64,000 nucleotides of DNA, taken from assembly GCA_018402485.1 (NCBI GenBank), contig JAGYIY010000001.1, positions 962,001-1,026,000 on the forward strand. Reading direction: 5' to 3'. Positions 18,901 to 28,120 of the stretch are shown here, piece by piece. The position numbers and the translations under genes were made by a program. How positions within the stretch are numbered: the stretch's first letter is position 1; each line of letters opens with the position of its first letter. The notes below the pieces were generated by a model. It worked only from the letters and a program-made list of their open reading frames with translations. It ran no database searches and was not told the origin of the DNA. The DNA is from Roseivirga sp. (GTDB lineage Bacteria; Bacteroidota; Bacteroidia; Cytophagales; Cyclobacteriaceae).

Positions 18901-21900
18901 TGTCGCTTCCGCCGGAAAGGGTAATATCTGCTGTGCCTACATTGGTGGTTGTGGTGGCCGTTGTGCTGATGGTAGGTTTTACATCCAATACGCTTTCCTC
19001 TTCATCATTTTGGAATCCGGCATAGGTAAAGGTGAGCTCTGGGTTTTCTTCACCGTAGATTCTTGCCTTGTTTTCAGCGGTGATGGTGAGCGTAGCTTTC
19101 CCGATAGTCAGTTCACCTTTATTGAGCACGAATTTGTAATTCTTGTCGCTTCCGCCGGAAAGGGTAATATCTGCTGTGCCTACATTGGTGGTTGTGGTGG
19201 CCGTTGTGCTGATGGTAGGTTTTACATCCAATACGCTTTCCTCTTCATCATTTTGGAATCCGGCATAGGTAAAGGTGAGCTCGGGGTTTTCTTCACCGTA
19301 GATTCTTGCCTTGTCTTCGGCGGTGATGGTGAGCGCAGCTTTCCCGATAGACAGTTCACCTTTATTTAGCACGAATTTGTAATTCTTGTCGCTTCCGTCG
19401 GAAAGGGTAATATCTGCAGTGCCTACATCGGTGGTTGTGGTGGCCGTTGTGCTGATGGTAGGTTTTACATCCAATACGCTTTCCTCTTCATCATTTTGGA
19501 ATCCGGCATAGGTAAAGGTGAGCTCGGGGTTTTCTTCACCGTAGATTCTTGCCTTGTCTTCGGCGGTGATGGTGAGCGCAGCTTTCCCGATAGTCAGTTC
19601 ACCTTTATTGAGCACGAATTTGTAATTCTTGTCGCTTCCGCCGGAAAGGGTAATATCTGCTGTGCCTACATTGGTGGTTGTGGTGGCCGTTGTGCTGATG
19701 GTAGGTTTTACATCCAATACGCTTTCATCTTCCCCATTTTGGAATCCGGCATAGGTAAAGGTGAGCTCGGGGTTTTCCTCTCCATACACTCTTGTTTTGT
19801 CCTCGGCAGTAACGGTGAGCAAAGCTTTGTCGATGGTCAGTGTACCTTTATTGAGCACCAAGTCGTAGTTTTTGTCATTTCCTCCAGCCAAGGTAATTGG
19901 AGCAGTGCCTACATCGGTGGTTGTGGTGGCCGTTGTGCTGATGGTAGGTTTTATATCCAAGACGCTTTCCTTTTCATCATTTTGGAATCCGGCATAGGTA
20001 AAGGTGAGCTCGGGGTTTTCTTCTCCATAGATTCTTGCCTTGTTTTCGGCGGTTACGGACAAGGAGGCTTTATGGATGGTAAGGGATTGCTGAACAGCTT
20101 CGGCCGCAATAAAATGGTTACTTCCAGCTTGGGTGGCAGTTATGATTGTATTGCCAGCGTTGATGATGCTTACTTTATTGTCATTGGCAATCATTGCCAC
20201 TTCAGGATCGGAGCTCGTGTATTGAATGGGTAAACCCGCATCAGAACTGGCATTAAGACTAAATGAGTCCTCGCCATAGGTTTTATGGGGTAAGCTATTG
20301 AAAGTAATGGATTGCAACTGCTTGATAGGACCTAACCATTCGCTTGAAGCGGTTAGTCCGGCATTTGACCCGTCATTGGGGGTCACTTCAAAACGAATGA
20401 ATTTTAATGCGTCTTCGGCTACAAGCGTATATGTATTTTGATTTGCGCCTGAAATAGCCATAAGTTTGGTGCCTGTCATATCTTCAGCACGATACCACTG
20501 AAAGGAGGAACCCCTTTCAGGATCACCATTGGCATCGGAAAAGCCGTAGATGCCTGTTAACTGTTCTCCAAGTACTAAATTCCCCGAAAAAGTTACATTA
20601 CTTGCTTCCGGTGGCGCATTCAGGCTTATGGTTACACCTTCCGTGTCGGTAGCAAGGGCATTACCTCCAAAGTCGGTGATTTCATTGTGGTTATTGGTAT
20701 AGGTAATGATTAATTGCAACTGTGCTGTGCTCAAATTTTCTACGGTCAGGACGATCTGATGATCTTGCGCAATATGGTCTTCTTGAGCGGTGACGTTAAA
20801 ATTTTTATCATTCCCATCAACTACCTGAAAGTCGGAGGGGTTGGTGCCTTGGGTTTGGACCAACTCGTTAAAGGTGATTGTAATTTGCGTATCGCTATCT
20901 TTTGTGGCTCGCACCATTTGGGGTGCTTGGTCATCCCTATCGATCGATAGCCCTATTGCATCCGTAGCTAGGGCATTACAATTCAAGTCTGCTATTTCGT
21001 TGTTTTGATTGGTATAAGTGATGGTGATGTCACCCACTGCTTCACTAAAATCTGCTACCGTTAACGCAATTTGATCATCACCTAATGTACCATCTGTAAT
21101 GGCATGGACGCGATAGGCACGACCCAGGCCATCGGTTACCTTAAAATCGTTTGGGTTGGCTTGAAAGGCAGTTACACTTTCACTAAAACTTAAGATAATT
21201 TCTGTATCACCATTGCTCACGGCCTGTTCTAATGTTGGCGGAGTGTGATCGGAAGACCCGGTAATCGTTACTCCAGTATCATCTGTTACTAAAGCATTGC
21301 CACCAAAATCGGTGATCTCATCGTTACGATTGGTGTAGGTAATGGTGAGTTCGCCTATGGAGTTTGCTAAACTTGTTAGCGTTAGTAAAAGCTGTTGGTC
21401 ATTTCCCAGATCCAATTTTTGGTTCGTCACTTCGTATGAATTGCCGCGACAGTCGATAACGCTAAAATCTGTTGGATTTCCTTCTTCGCTTCGAATGGGC
21501 TCGTTGAATGTTAGGGTAATCTGCGTATCGTTATTTTTTGAGGCAGCGCTTAGGGTTGGAGGAATATCGTCCGTTGCTTTGCCCATCGTGGCAGCTACTT
21601 TTACAAAATCCATATCATCTTGATTGGTATCTGTACCATTGGGTTTTCTTTGAATAGCTTCATCAAAAATACCATCAGCTTGGCCATTGGGACCCTCACC
21701 TGTTCCTCCTCCCAATTTCACTCTGTCTACCATAGTACCTGAAGGATCTTTCAGTATAATCAACACATCGTTATTCATGGCACCAGAGCCATCTACATTA
21801 CCCAATACTAAATAATCACCCGTGGCAGAAGATGTGAAACTGCCACCTTGCCCAGATAAGTAGTTAGATACTGCAAATGCCCCATTCGAAGTCAAATCGC

Positions 21901-23545
21901 CTATCACATCAGTTCCATCAATCAATTCGATTGTCCATCCAGTTAGGTCTACGCCTGAGGTTTTAATGAATAGCTCCACGTATTCGTCTGTACCTTGGCT
22001 AATAGCACCGCGTCCATCCACACCATTAAAGTCATTGGTACTCCAGTCTTGCTCAGGATCAGTCACAATTTCATTGACTACCACATTGGCTGTGGAAAAG
22101 TGAAGAGAGGTGGTATTGGTAATCCCTGTATAAGTATTTCCTAATGCGTCTTGAAAGGTGCCTGGATCGATGGTGACGTAGTAGGAATTGGCTTGTTCCA
22201 GTGCAATATGTCTCTGAATTGTTGCTGTATTCCCTTGGATGGAGACGGCTGCAGAAGAAACATCAATGGTTTCAATCAAAGTATGATCAATACTCTTCAT
22301 AACTTTGATTTTTCCAGTTCCTTTCACCACCGTTTTGGAAAAGGTGAGCAGAATGGGAGTGCCTAGATTAAAACCTTGACGGTTAGTGGCGGGAGTACTT
22401 GCTATAAGCGTTGGCGGAGAGTTATCAATGCTAAAAGGAGTGATGTCAAAGGGCAAGTCAGGATCAATTCCATCATTGGATTGATCACCTGTTCCGTCTT
22501 GCGTGACCCAATGGCTCAAGTCCATGATGGAAGGGAGGTATCCATCAAAGTTTGTTTCTGTATTTCTGCCTCCAATGTAGGTAGCAATGTCAGCATCTCG
22601 GTCTTTATCTCCAATATCGAGGGCATTTAGGCCTTTTGTCAATCCTGTACCATTCAGTGTACCCCAACCGTCATCACCGTCATTAGAAAATGCTGCTAAA
22701 AAAGCCAGAGGTTGCTCGAGGGTACCTACAAAGGCAAATAGGTTTTCGTTGGAACCCGATAAGGAGACTGAACCACTGGTTTCAATGGTGCCATGTGAAG
22801 CCGTTTTGCTTCCTGTAATGTCATGAAAGGCTACTACAGTACCAGCAGACAAATCCGAAGTAACTGTCCATTGGATTGTCCCTTCGGAGGGGCTAAAAAC
22901 GGACCCATTCCAGACCTTATCTGTGAACTCGATCGCGACAGGTTGTGTACTTCCATCAACCGCTTTCAGCAACACGAAAGCAAAACCGTCATCGCCATCT
23001 GCATTAAATCCTGTAAAAGCTAAATCTCCTGGAGAAAGGGAAATAACGGATTGAACGGTCAGCGATTTCACAGCTTGTCCACTGTGGCCATCATCAGTGG
23101 TAATGAGGATTTCAAAGCTTCCTCGGTTATTTTGTGGTTCATAGTACGCTCCTTCCAGTGCAGTATTAATGTCGGTGATGTTACCCTGAAAGTGAAGAGA
23201 AGAGGAAGCATTGGAGGTGCCATCTATAAAGGTTAAACCAGTGGTTTGAGATAAGGTAATTCTACCCAGGCTGACAGATAAATTTATCGTTTGATTGTCG
23301 TTATCATCATCGGTTAAAACAATTGAATTGTTGGAGGCAGCATTAAAAATGAGTGTCCCGTTTTCATAGACAACTTGTGGGTTGGGGATGGTAATTTCAG
23401 GAGCAGTGTTGAGGGGATGAAAGACCAGATCATTCGTTTCACTACCATAACCTGTATGAATACAGCTTATGTAGCAGATCAACGATATCGTACGAATACG
23501 ATTGAATACATTACAATATTTAAAAATAAAGCGATACATACTCAT
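15959..23545 (-). CDS. Giant T9SS-secreted repeat protein with MBG, SwmB-like, lamin-tail and cadherin-type domains
   Basis: A 2528-residue secreted or surface protein. In order it shows an N-terminal signal (about 1-35), a cadherin-like region (about 45-170) and an Ig-like 'SPPTLIAST..' domain (about 372-485). A lamin-tail-like domain follows (about 487-650, 'VNEIVTDPEQDW', 'TDEYVEL'), then three SwmB-type Ig domains (about 660-980) and one Ig/MBG-like module. Next come eleven nearly identical 81-residue MBG units (about 1159-2050, each with IYGEENPELTFTYAGFQN), one divergent MBG unit (to about 2128), and a cadherin-type domain (from about 2246). A C-terminal T9SS type A sorting domain (about 2440-2528, 'FRLFPNPAQNHITI', ending FWIVR) predicts export by the type IX system. 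An adhesin or gliding-related surface role is inferred from the architecture. Large antisense frames over the repeats are composition artefacts. Confidence 0.88.
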   Translation of the reverse strand: MSMYRFIFKYCNVFNRIRTISLICYISCIHTGYGSETNDLVFHPLNTAPEITIPNPQVVYENGTLIFNAASNNSIVLTDDDNDNQTINLSVSLGRITLSQTTGLTFIDGTSNASSSLHFQGNITDINTALEGAYYEPQNNRGSFEILITTDDGHSGQAVKSLTVQSVISLSPGDLAFTGFNADGDDGFAFVLLKAVDGSTQPVAIEFTDKVWNGSVFSPSEGTIQWTVTSDLSAGTVVAFHDITGSKTASHGTIETSGSVSLSGSNENLFAFVGTLEQPLAFLAAFSNDGDDGWGTLNGTGLTKGLNALDIGDKDRDADIATYIGGRNTETNFDGYLPSIMDLSHWVTQDGTGDQSNDGIDPDLPFDITPFSIDNSPPTLIASTPATNRQGFNLGTPILLTFSKTVVKGTGKIKVMKSIDHTLIETIDVSSAAVSIQGNTATIQRHIALEQANSYYVTIDPGTFQDALGNTYTGITNTTSLHFSTANVVVNEIVTDPEQDWSTNDFNGVDGRGAISQGTDEYVELFIKTSGVDLTGWTIELIDGTDVIGDLTSNGAFAVSNYLSGQGGSFTSSATGDYLVLGNVDGSGAMNNDVLIILKDPSGTMVDRVKLGGGTGEGPNGQADGIFDEAIQRKPNGTDTNQDDMDFVKVAATMGKATDDIPPTLSAASKNNDTQITLTFNEPIRSEEGNPTDFSVIDCRGNSYEVTNQKLDLGNDQQLLLTLTSLANSIGELTITYTNRNDEITDFGGNALVTDDTGVTITGSSDHTPPTLEQAVSNGDTEIILSFSESVTAFQANPNDFKVTDGLGRAYRVHAITDGTLGDDQIALTVADFSEAVGDITITYTNQNNEIADLNCNALATDAIGLSIDRDDQAPQMVRATKDSDTQITITFNELVQTQGTNPSDFQVVDGNDKNFNVTAQEDHIAQDHQIVLTVENLSTAQLQLIITYTNNHNEITDFGGNALATDTEGVTISLNAPPEASNVTFSGNLVLGEQLTGIYGFSDANGDPERGSSFQWYRAEDMTGTKLMAISGANQNTYTLVAEDALKFIRFEVTPNDGSNAGLTASSEWLGPIKQLQSITFNSLPHKTYGEDSFSLNASSDAGLPIQYTSSDPEVAMIANDNKVSIINAGNTIITATQAGSNHFIAAEAVQQSLTIHKASLSVTAENKARIYGEENPELTFTYAGFQNDEKESVLDIKPTISTTATTTTDVGTAPITLAGGNDKNYDLVLNKGTLTIDKALLTVTAEDKTRVYGEENPELTFTYAGFQNGEDESVLDVKPTISTTATTTTNVGTADITLSGGSDKNYKFVLNKGELTIGKAALTITAEDKARIYGEENPELTFTYAGFQNDEEESVLDVKPTISTTATTTTDVGTADITLSDGSDKNYKFVLNKGELSIGKAALTITAEDKARIYGEENPELTFTYAGFQNDEEESVLDVKPTISTTATTTTNVGTADITLSGGSDKNYKFVLNKGELTIGKATLTITAENKARIYGEENPELTFTYAGFQNDEEESVLDVKPTISTTATTTTNVGTADITLSGGSDKNYKFVLNKGELTIGKATLTITAENKARIYGEENPELTFTYAGFQNGEDESVLDVKPTISTTATTTTDVGTADITLSDGSDKNYKFVLNKGELTIGKAALTITAEDKARIYGEENPELTFTYAGFQNDEEESVLDVKPTISTTATTTTNVGTADITLSGGSDKNYKFVLNKGELTIGKATLTITAEDKARIYGEENPELTFTYAGFQNDEEESVLDVKPTISTTATTTTDVGTADITLSDGSDKNYKFVLNKGELSIGKAALTITAEDKARIYGEENPELTFTYAGFQNGEDESVLDVKPTISTTATTTTDVGTADITLSDGSDKNYKFVLNKGELSIGKAALTITAENKARIYGEENPELTFTYAGFQNDEEESVLDVKPTISTTATTTTDVGTADITLSDGSDKNYKFVLNKGELSIGKAALTITAEDKARIYGEENPELTFTYAGFQNGEEESVLDVKPTISTTATETTEVGTAPITLAGGNDNNYNFVFNKGTLSITKTQLISQAKDTSRNFGEDNPVFEIQFSGFKNDESPAVFEVVPKASSPAQKMDPPGTYPIEVLGGSAKNYTFERINGTLTILPPVPPQIESITRAETDQVQNDKRTVSFRVAFSKKVNGLQISSFTTILTGSATGIVNAISTSNRVDWLVSLIGITGQGTVGIRLQEQHKIQDDAGQDLESSDFPNDFYTINWIPTNLNLSRTSIDENNGVGEIIGNLSTEDKDASDRHTYHLVSGMGSNDNGSFQILGNELQAKTTFDYEEQHQLSVRIATDDGNGGVLAKVFRIDVNNVIEPNVAIVGDSLFQKVPIGLSQEKEWKVINTGEKSLALTTASLPEYFRIEPETFHLPLGDTTTVQVIFEPESVDTIQGNIILAYDDEFFRKTVRGESAIITSIASGSPHHETFRLFPNPAQNHITITFPSSLSPQSIIQIYHQDGHSIFKTTTSEHRIQIPVNHWPNGVYLLEWKTKNNLERQKFWIVR
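17396..20068 (-). repeat. Tandem array of eleven 243-bp MBG-coding repeats
   Basis: Eleven head-to-tail units of 243 bp (81 codons) fill the region exactly. Units 3-10 differ from each other at only a few codons: Asp/Asn in AEDK/AENK, DEEE/GEDE, TTDVG/TTNVG and LSDGS/LSGGS. The variants are shuffled among units, which suggests unequal recombination or gene conversion. The outermost units (1, 2 and 11) are more divergent. Confidence 0.9.
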
Positions 23546-23739
23546 TTAGGCTTATGCTTTAAGTCTAAGGTATGAGTGTAGCTAAATTTGTTGCGGTGTT
23601 TTTAGGTGTTAATTGCTAAAGTATAATGTTTTTCAGATAATACAAAAAATATAAGATTTAAAATAATTCTTATAGATTAGATTAACAGGTAATTTGAAGT
23701 TGACCTTTGCATTGAAAGCAACAACTAAAGGGCATAAAT

Positions 23740-23768
23740 AACCTGCAAGGATGTTGACCCTGCAGGTT
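23740..23768 (-). terminator. Hairpin downstream of the universal stress gene
   Basis: AACCTGCA and TGCAGGTT form an 8-bp stem, extended by GG/CC past one mismatch, in the gap between the universal stress gene and the giant repeat gene. The following T-rich stretch is weak. Confidence 0.45.
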
Positions 23769-23808
23769 GGTATATGGTGGTGAGCGAAACTTAATCTCAC
23801 CCTATTTT

Positions 23809-24636
23809 TTATTCCTCCTGCAAAATCATCAGCGGCATAGGAATATCGAGCATCATGCTCTTGGTGTGACTTTTACCAATGACCCGCTCAAAAAGATTAT
23901 GATGCTTGGCAATCATGGCCAGCATCTCTAACTTTTTTTCTTCTTTAAAGGCTAAAAGTCCTTCTTCTATGTTGTCAAACTTGCGGAAGTGGAAAGTATG
24001 ATTGGTATTTTTCAGGTACTTTTCCATGCGTCTGGCAATTTCAATCTGATCTTTTACGAGCACCTCCCCACTATCGATATGAATGACGTGGATTTGTGCA
24101 TAAAAAGCGCGTGCAATATCGATCAAAGTTCGAATCAATTCTGGGTTGGGAACATTCAGATAGTCTCCGGCTAAACCAATTTGCGTCATCTTAGTGATGT
24201 CGGCTTCTTCTGGTAAAGCAATAACAGGACAGGCCACATTTTTCATAACATGATAAGCATTGCTTCCCACCAAGTTTCTGGCAAATCCACTGGCTCCATG
24301 GGTACCCATAACAACTAATTTTACATTTTCATTGGCTACCATTTCATTGATAGGCTCATATAATGAGCCATACTGAATAACTTCACTATGCTTTACTTTA
24401 CTGAGCAGTGCAAAAGACTTGATCAATTCTGCCATATCGTGCCTGGCTTTTTTCTCCATCTCTTCCAAACCAAAATCGCCCCCACCTACAGGGGCACCTT
24501 CGGCAAAGCCAACAGGCACCACCAAGGAATGGTAAAGGATCAACTCCATCTGGGTTCTTTCAGCAATTCTAATGGCATTTTTCAGTGCATTCTTAGCACA
24601 ATCTGAGAAATCTATTGGGACAAGTATCTTTTTCAT
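23809..24636 (-). CDS. Universal stress protein, tandem UspA domains
   Basis: A cytoplasmic protein of 275 residues built from two Usp folds. The first half (about 1-147) has the ATP-binding G-X2-G-X9-G region 'GTHGASGFARNLVGSNAYHVM'. The second half (about 150-275) is degenerate and lacks that glycine pattern. Usp proteins bind ATP or act in stress signalling; no specific role can be assigned. The start is supported by a strong Shine-Dalgarno (AAGGAGGT, 5 bases before ATG), which is rare in this window. Confidence 0.88.
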   Translation of the reverse strand: MKKILVPIDFSDCAKNALKNAIRIAERTQMELILYHSLVVPVGFAEGAPVGGGDFGLEEMEKKARHDMAELIKSFALLSKVKHSEVIQYGSLYEPINEMVANENVKLVVMGTHGASGFARNLVGSNAYHVMKNVACPVIALPEEADITKMTQIGLAGDYLNVPNPELIRTLIDIARAFYAQIHVIHIDSGEVLVKDQIEIARRMEKYLKNTNHTFHFRKFDNIEEGLLAFKEEKKLEMLAMIAKHHNLFERVIGKSHTKSMMLDIPMPLMILQEE

Positions 24637-24794
24637 AATTACCTCCTTTTTTTAATAGTATGAAGCTATTCACGTTTCATGTGAATTTAGCTGACAAAAG
24701 TCAGGTTTTTGAATGATTAATTCCTAAAGTGGCGCATTCCCCAAACACTTTGTGAGCTTTTCTCATTTTCCCCCTCAAATGCTTAAATTTGAAT

Positions 24795-25607
24795 ATGAGT
24801 ATCACAGAATCACCGTCAAGGTATGATGACTTGGAGAAAATGCCGGTTGCTCAGCTGCTAGGGCATATTAACCAAGAAGACCAAGCCGTAGCTCAATCTG
24901 TTTCTAAGTGTCTGCCGCAGATTGAGGCATTGGTGACACAAATTGTAAGCAGAATGAAGACAGGAGGCAGGCTTTTTTATATTGGAGCGGGAACCAGTGG
25001 CCGATTGGGTATCCTCGATGCCTCTGAATGTCCACCTACTTTTGGGGTTCCCCATGGGCTGGTGGTAGGGCTTATTGCAGGTGGAGATGATGCCATTCGC
25101 AAGGCCGTAGAATACGCAGAAGACGACCCCGAAGCCGCTTGGATAGATTTACAAGCACATCAGATCAATGAGAAAGACGCAGTAGTGGGCATTGCCGCTT
25201 CTGGTAGCACACCCTACGTGGTAGGAGGAGTGACAAAAGCCAGAAGTCATGGATTATTAACGGGATGTATTACTTGTAATCCCGATTCAGTTCTGGCCGC
25301 GGAGGCGGAGTTTCCTATTGAGGTAATAGTTGGTCCGGAGTTTGTCACAGGTAGTACGCGCATGAAAGCTGGAACGGCTCAAAAAATGGTGCTGAATATG
25401 ATTTCTACGGCTGTGATGATTCAACTCGGCCGCGTGCAAGGAAATAAAATGGTCGACATGCAACTCTCGAATGAAAAGCTTGTGGATAGAGGTACCAAGA
25501 TGGTCATGGAGCTCCTTTCCATTAGCCACAATGAAGCTGCTCAACTGCTTCAAACACATGGTTCTGTTCGCGAGGTACTGGCGCACAAGCAAAGGGGAAA
25601 GAGTTAA
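24795..25607 (+). CDS. murQ: N-acetylmuramic acid 6-phosphate etherase
   Basis: MurQ cleaves the lactyl ether of MurNAc-6-phosphate to give GlcNAc-6-phosphate and D-lactate in cell-wall recycling. The protein has 270 residues with the SIS fold. Motifs are the N-terminal 'TESPSRYDDL' signature, the phosphosugar loop 'GAGTSGRLG' followed by the catalytic Glu in 'DASECPPTFG', and 'GSTRMKAGTAQK' near residue 190. The ATG at 24795 is preferred over an in-frame TTG two codons earlier. Its stop overlaps the next start by one base (TAATG). Confidence 0.95.
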   Translation: MSITESPSRYDDLEKMPVAQLLGHINQEDQAVAQSVSKCLPQIEALVTQIVSRMKTGGRLFYIGAGTSGRLGILDASECPPTFGVPHGLVVGLIAGGDDAIRKAVEYAEDDPEAAWIDLQAHQINEKDAVVGIAASGSTPYVVGGVTKARSHGLLTGCITCNPDSVLAAEAEFPIEVIVGPEFVTGSTRMKAGTAQKMVLNMISTAVMIQLGRVQGNKMVDMQLSNEKLVDRGTKMVMELLSISHNEAAQLLQTHGSVREVLAHKQRGKS

Positions 25608-26179
25608 TGCACGAAATAGAGCCTTATTACAACTGGTTGAAGTACTACAATGTAGCGGAAGATGAGCGCTCTCCCTTTCACGGCAAAACCTATAATTTCG
25701 ACCTATACTCGGAAACCATTTATGGTTATTACATCGATCCGCATTGGGATTTTATGGGGTCTGAAACCCTCTTTATCAAAATTCTTTATACCGATTATGA
25801 AGAAGGGTACATCATCATTGAATTGATTGGTGAATGGAACGATGCCATTCATAATGATATCATGCATTTCAAGCGCAATATTGTGGATCATTTCAACGAT
25901 TTGGGTATCCATAAATACATCTTGATTGGCGAAAATATTCTCAATTTTCACGGTTCTGACGATAGTTATTACGAAGAATGGTTCGAAGACATGGAGGAGG
26001 GATGGATCGTAGGTATCAATTTCAGGGACTTTGTAGTAGCGGAAATGAGTCAGTATAATATTGATAGTTACCTCAATTTTGGTGGGGAACTGGATGCCGA
26101 AAATTGGCGAACCAAAACACCACGATATTTATACGAATACATCAACCGAATCATCTGCAGACGCATTGATTTGAATTAA
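25607..26179 (+). CDS. Hypothetical protein coupled to murQ
   Basis: A 190-residue acidic, aromatic-rich soluble protein with many Tyr, Trp and Asp residues (for example 'YNWLKYYNVAEDER' and 'DDSYYEEWFEDMEEG'). There is no signal peptide or membrane segment, and I recognise no family. It is translationally coupled to murQ through a one-base overlap, so a link with peptidoglycan recycling is possible but unproven. Its 3' end overlaps the convergent SprT-like gene by four bases. Confidence 0.75.
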   Translation: MHEIEPYYNWLKYYNVAEDERSPFHGKTYNFDLYSETIYGYYIDPHWDFMGSETLFIKILYTDYEEGYIIIELIGEWNDAIHNDIMHFKRNIVDHFNDLGIHKYILIGENILNFHGSDDSYYEEWFEDMEEGWIVGINFRDFVVAEMSQYNIDSYLNFGGELDAENWRTKTPRYLYEYINRIICRRIDLN

Positions 26180-26793
26180 TTGGGTTCGGAAATGGCTTGT
26201 ACTTCGGCCATCAACGAAATCAAGTATTTTCTACCTGTGCGGGTCTCGTGGCACAGGGCCCGTGTTCGCTTGGTTTCTATTTTCTCAAACACCCTGCTCT
26301 TTAAAGAAAAAGAGTTGCCATCTGCTATTTTGGCCAAGGTAAGTACTTCTTTTTGTTCTGCATTATAGCCCTGAAGCGCAGTAAATAACGCCAAGTCTCC
26401 GACAGCACTGGCTTTAGGGTTTTTCATATGCTTGGCCAAAGGGCGCAGTACATCATCGGGAAAAACTTGCGCATTCAATAGTGGCAGCATCAAACCTTTG
26501 AACATTTCTTTCCATGGCTTTCCGTGAGGCTTTTGGTCACCTTTACTCCTGTGCACTCTTCGGTGTGCCACTTCGTGCACATAGGTGACCAAAAACTGAT
26601 AAGGGTTCAGGTTGCCATTTACCGTTACTTGATGTTTTTCTGTTTTGGGCCAATACCGATAGTCTCCGAGTTTACTGCTTCGGGCGCCTGTCACCTTAAA
26701 GCGAAACGGTGTTTCTTCCCAAAGTGCAACACAATAAGATACGGCCGTAGCGGGTACCTTTTGGGCTAACATCTGTTGTATGTTTTCTGACAT
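26176..26793 (-). CDS. SprT-like zinc metalloprotease-domain protein
   Basis: A 205-residue protein with the SprT/Spartan-type zinc motif His73-Glu74-X2-His77 (HEVAH), followed by 'HGKPWKEMFKGL', the usual position of the third zinc ligand region. In eukaryotes the related SPRTN degrades DNA-protein crosslinks; bacterial SprT-like proteins are poorly studied. No N-terminal signal is present, so it acts in the cytoplasm. It lies 12 bases downstream of der on the same strand and may be cotranscribed. Confidence 0.82.
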   Translation of the reverse strand: MSENIQQMLAQKVPATAVSYCVALWEETPFRFKVTGARSSKLGDYRYWPKTEKHQVTVNGNLNPYQFLVTYVHEVAHRRVHRSKGDQKPHGKPWKEMFKGLMLPLLNAQVFPDDVLRPLAKHMKNPKASAVGDLALFTALQGYNAEQKEVLTLAKIADGNSFSLKSRVFEKIETKRTRALCHETRTGRKYLISLMAEVQAISEPN

Positions 26794-26805
26794 TCAGAAT
26801 TCGTC

Positions 26806-28113
26806 TTATTTTTTCCTGAAAATCAAACGAATGGGCACGCCTTCAAAGTCAAAATGTTCCCGCAACTTGTTCTCCAAAAACCTCTCATAAGGCGCCTTGA
26901 TGTATTGGGGAAGGTTACAGAAAAAAGCAATGGTGGGCGTATGCGTAGGCAGTTGTGTCACGTATTTTATTTTGACATATTTTCCCTTCAACGCTGGTGG
27001 TGGAAAGCGATCAATCTCAGCCAGCATGGCATCGTTGAGTTGTGAGGTAGGTACTTTACGGATACGGTTTTCATATACCTTAACCGCCAGTTCAATGGCT
27101 TGAAATATCCTTTTCTTTTCTGTTACGGAAGTGAAAATCTTTGGTATCCAGCTCATTCCCCCTAATTTTTCATCCAGTTCGGTCTGATAGGCTTTCATGG
27201 TATGGGTATCTTTTTCAATCAAATCCCATTTGTTCACCATCAGCATAATCCCTTTTTTGTATTTCAAGGCCAGACTCAATAGGTTGACATCTTGAGATTC
27301 CATACCTCGCGTGGCATCTACCATAATGATACACACATCTGCATCTTGCAAAGCCTGTAGTGCGCGCATCACCGAATAAAATTCGATGTCTTCTTTTACA
27401 CGCGATTTTTTACGGATGCCAGCCGTATCGGTCAATATAAAATCTTGATTAAACAGTTTGTAGCGTGTGTTAATAGAATCGCGAGTGGTGCCAGCCACAT
27501 CGGTAACAATGGTGCGTTCCTTACCCAAAAGCGCATTCAGGAAAGACGATTTTCCAGCATTCGGTCTGCCTAAAATGGCAATACGCGGAATGCCACCATC
27601 TGGATCTTCTTTTCCTTCATCTGGGAAATGTTTGACCACCTCGTCTAGTAACTCTCCGGAACCCGATCCACTGGCAGAAGAGATGGGGAAGATATCTCCT
27701 AGCCCTAAAGCATAAAACTCATTGGCATTATAGCTGTATTCAGCGGTATCGGCTTTATTGGCCACAACCAAGACCGGTTTCTTTATGCCTCTTACAATAC
27801 GGGCAAAATCCTCGTCTAGCGCTGTCATTCCGGTGTGGCAATCGACCATAAAAAGAATTACTGATGCTTCTTCCATGGCTTCTACGACCTGCTCACGAAT
27901 GGCACCCTCAAAAACATCGGTAGAGCCCGTCACATAGCCTCCGGTATCGATAACGGTAAAATGTTTACCTACCCACTCGCCATAACCATAATGTCTGTCG
28001 CGCGTTACCCCACTTTCGTTGTCCATAATGGCCTGCCGCCTTTCTACCAGTCGGTTAAAAAAAGTGGATTTACCCACATTCGGACGCCCTACTATTGCTA
28101 CTATATTTGCCAT
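26806..28113 (-). CDS. der: Ribosome biogenesis GTPase Der (EngA)
   Basis: Der is an essential GTPase for 50S subunit maturation. The 435-residue protein has two tandem G domains, with G1 motifs GRPNVGKST (residues 8-16) and GRPNAGKSS (about 180), and NKAD and NKWD as G4 motifs. A C-terminal KH-like domain ends 'GVPIRLIFRKK'. Length and order match the family. The four-helix-bundle gene and its repeat arrays separate it from era upstream. Confidence 0.97.
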   Translation of the reverse strand: MANIVAIVGRPNVGKSTFFNRLVERRQAIMDNESGVTRDRHYGYGEWVGKHFTVIDTGGYVTGSTDVFEGAIREQVVEAMEEASVILFMVDCHTGMTALDEDFARIVRGIKKPVLVVANKADTAEYSYNANEFYALGLGDIFPISSASGSGSGELLDEVVKHFPDEGKEDPDGGIPRIAILGRPNAGKSSFLNALLGKERTIVTDVAGTTRDSINTRYKLFNQDFILTDTAGIRKKSRVKEDIEFYSVMRALQALQDADVCIIMVDATRGMESQDVNLLSLALKYKKGIMLMVNKWDLIEKDTHTMKAYQTELDEKLGGMSWIPKIFTSVTEKKRIFQAIELAVKVYENRIRKVPTSQLNDAMLAEIDRFPPPALKGKYVKIKYVTQLPTHTPTIAFFCNLPQYIKAPYERFLENKLREHFDFEGVPIRLIFRKK

Positions 28114-28120
28114 AAGTTAA

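Noticed and set aside
17396..20068. CRISPR or satellite array
   Set aside because: The 243-bp units are coding (81 codons, in frame) within one secreted protein.
18281..20233. Long plus-strand frames (up to 362 codons) antisense to the MBG repeat array
   Set aside because: They have the same 81-codon periodicity as the true gene and exist only because the repeated DNA happens to lack stops in that frame; no signal, domain or start context supports them.
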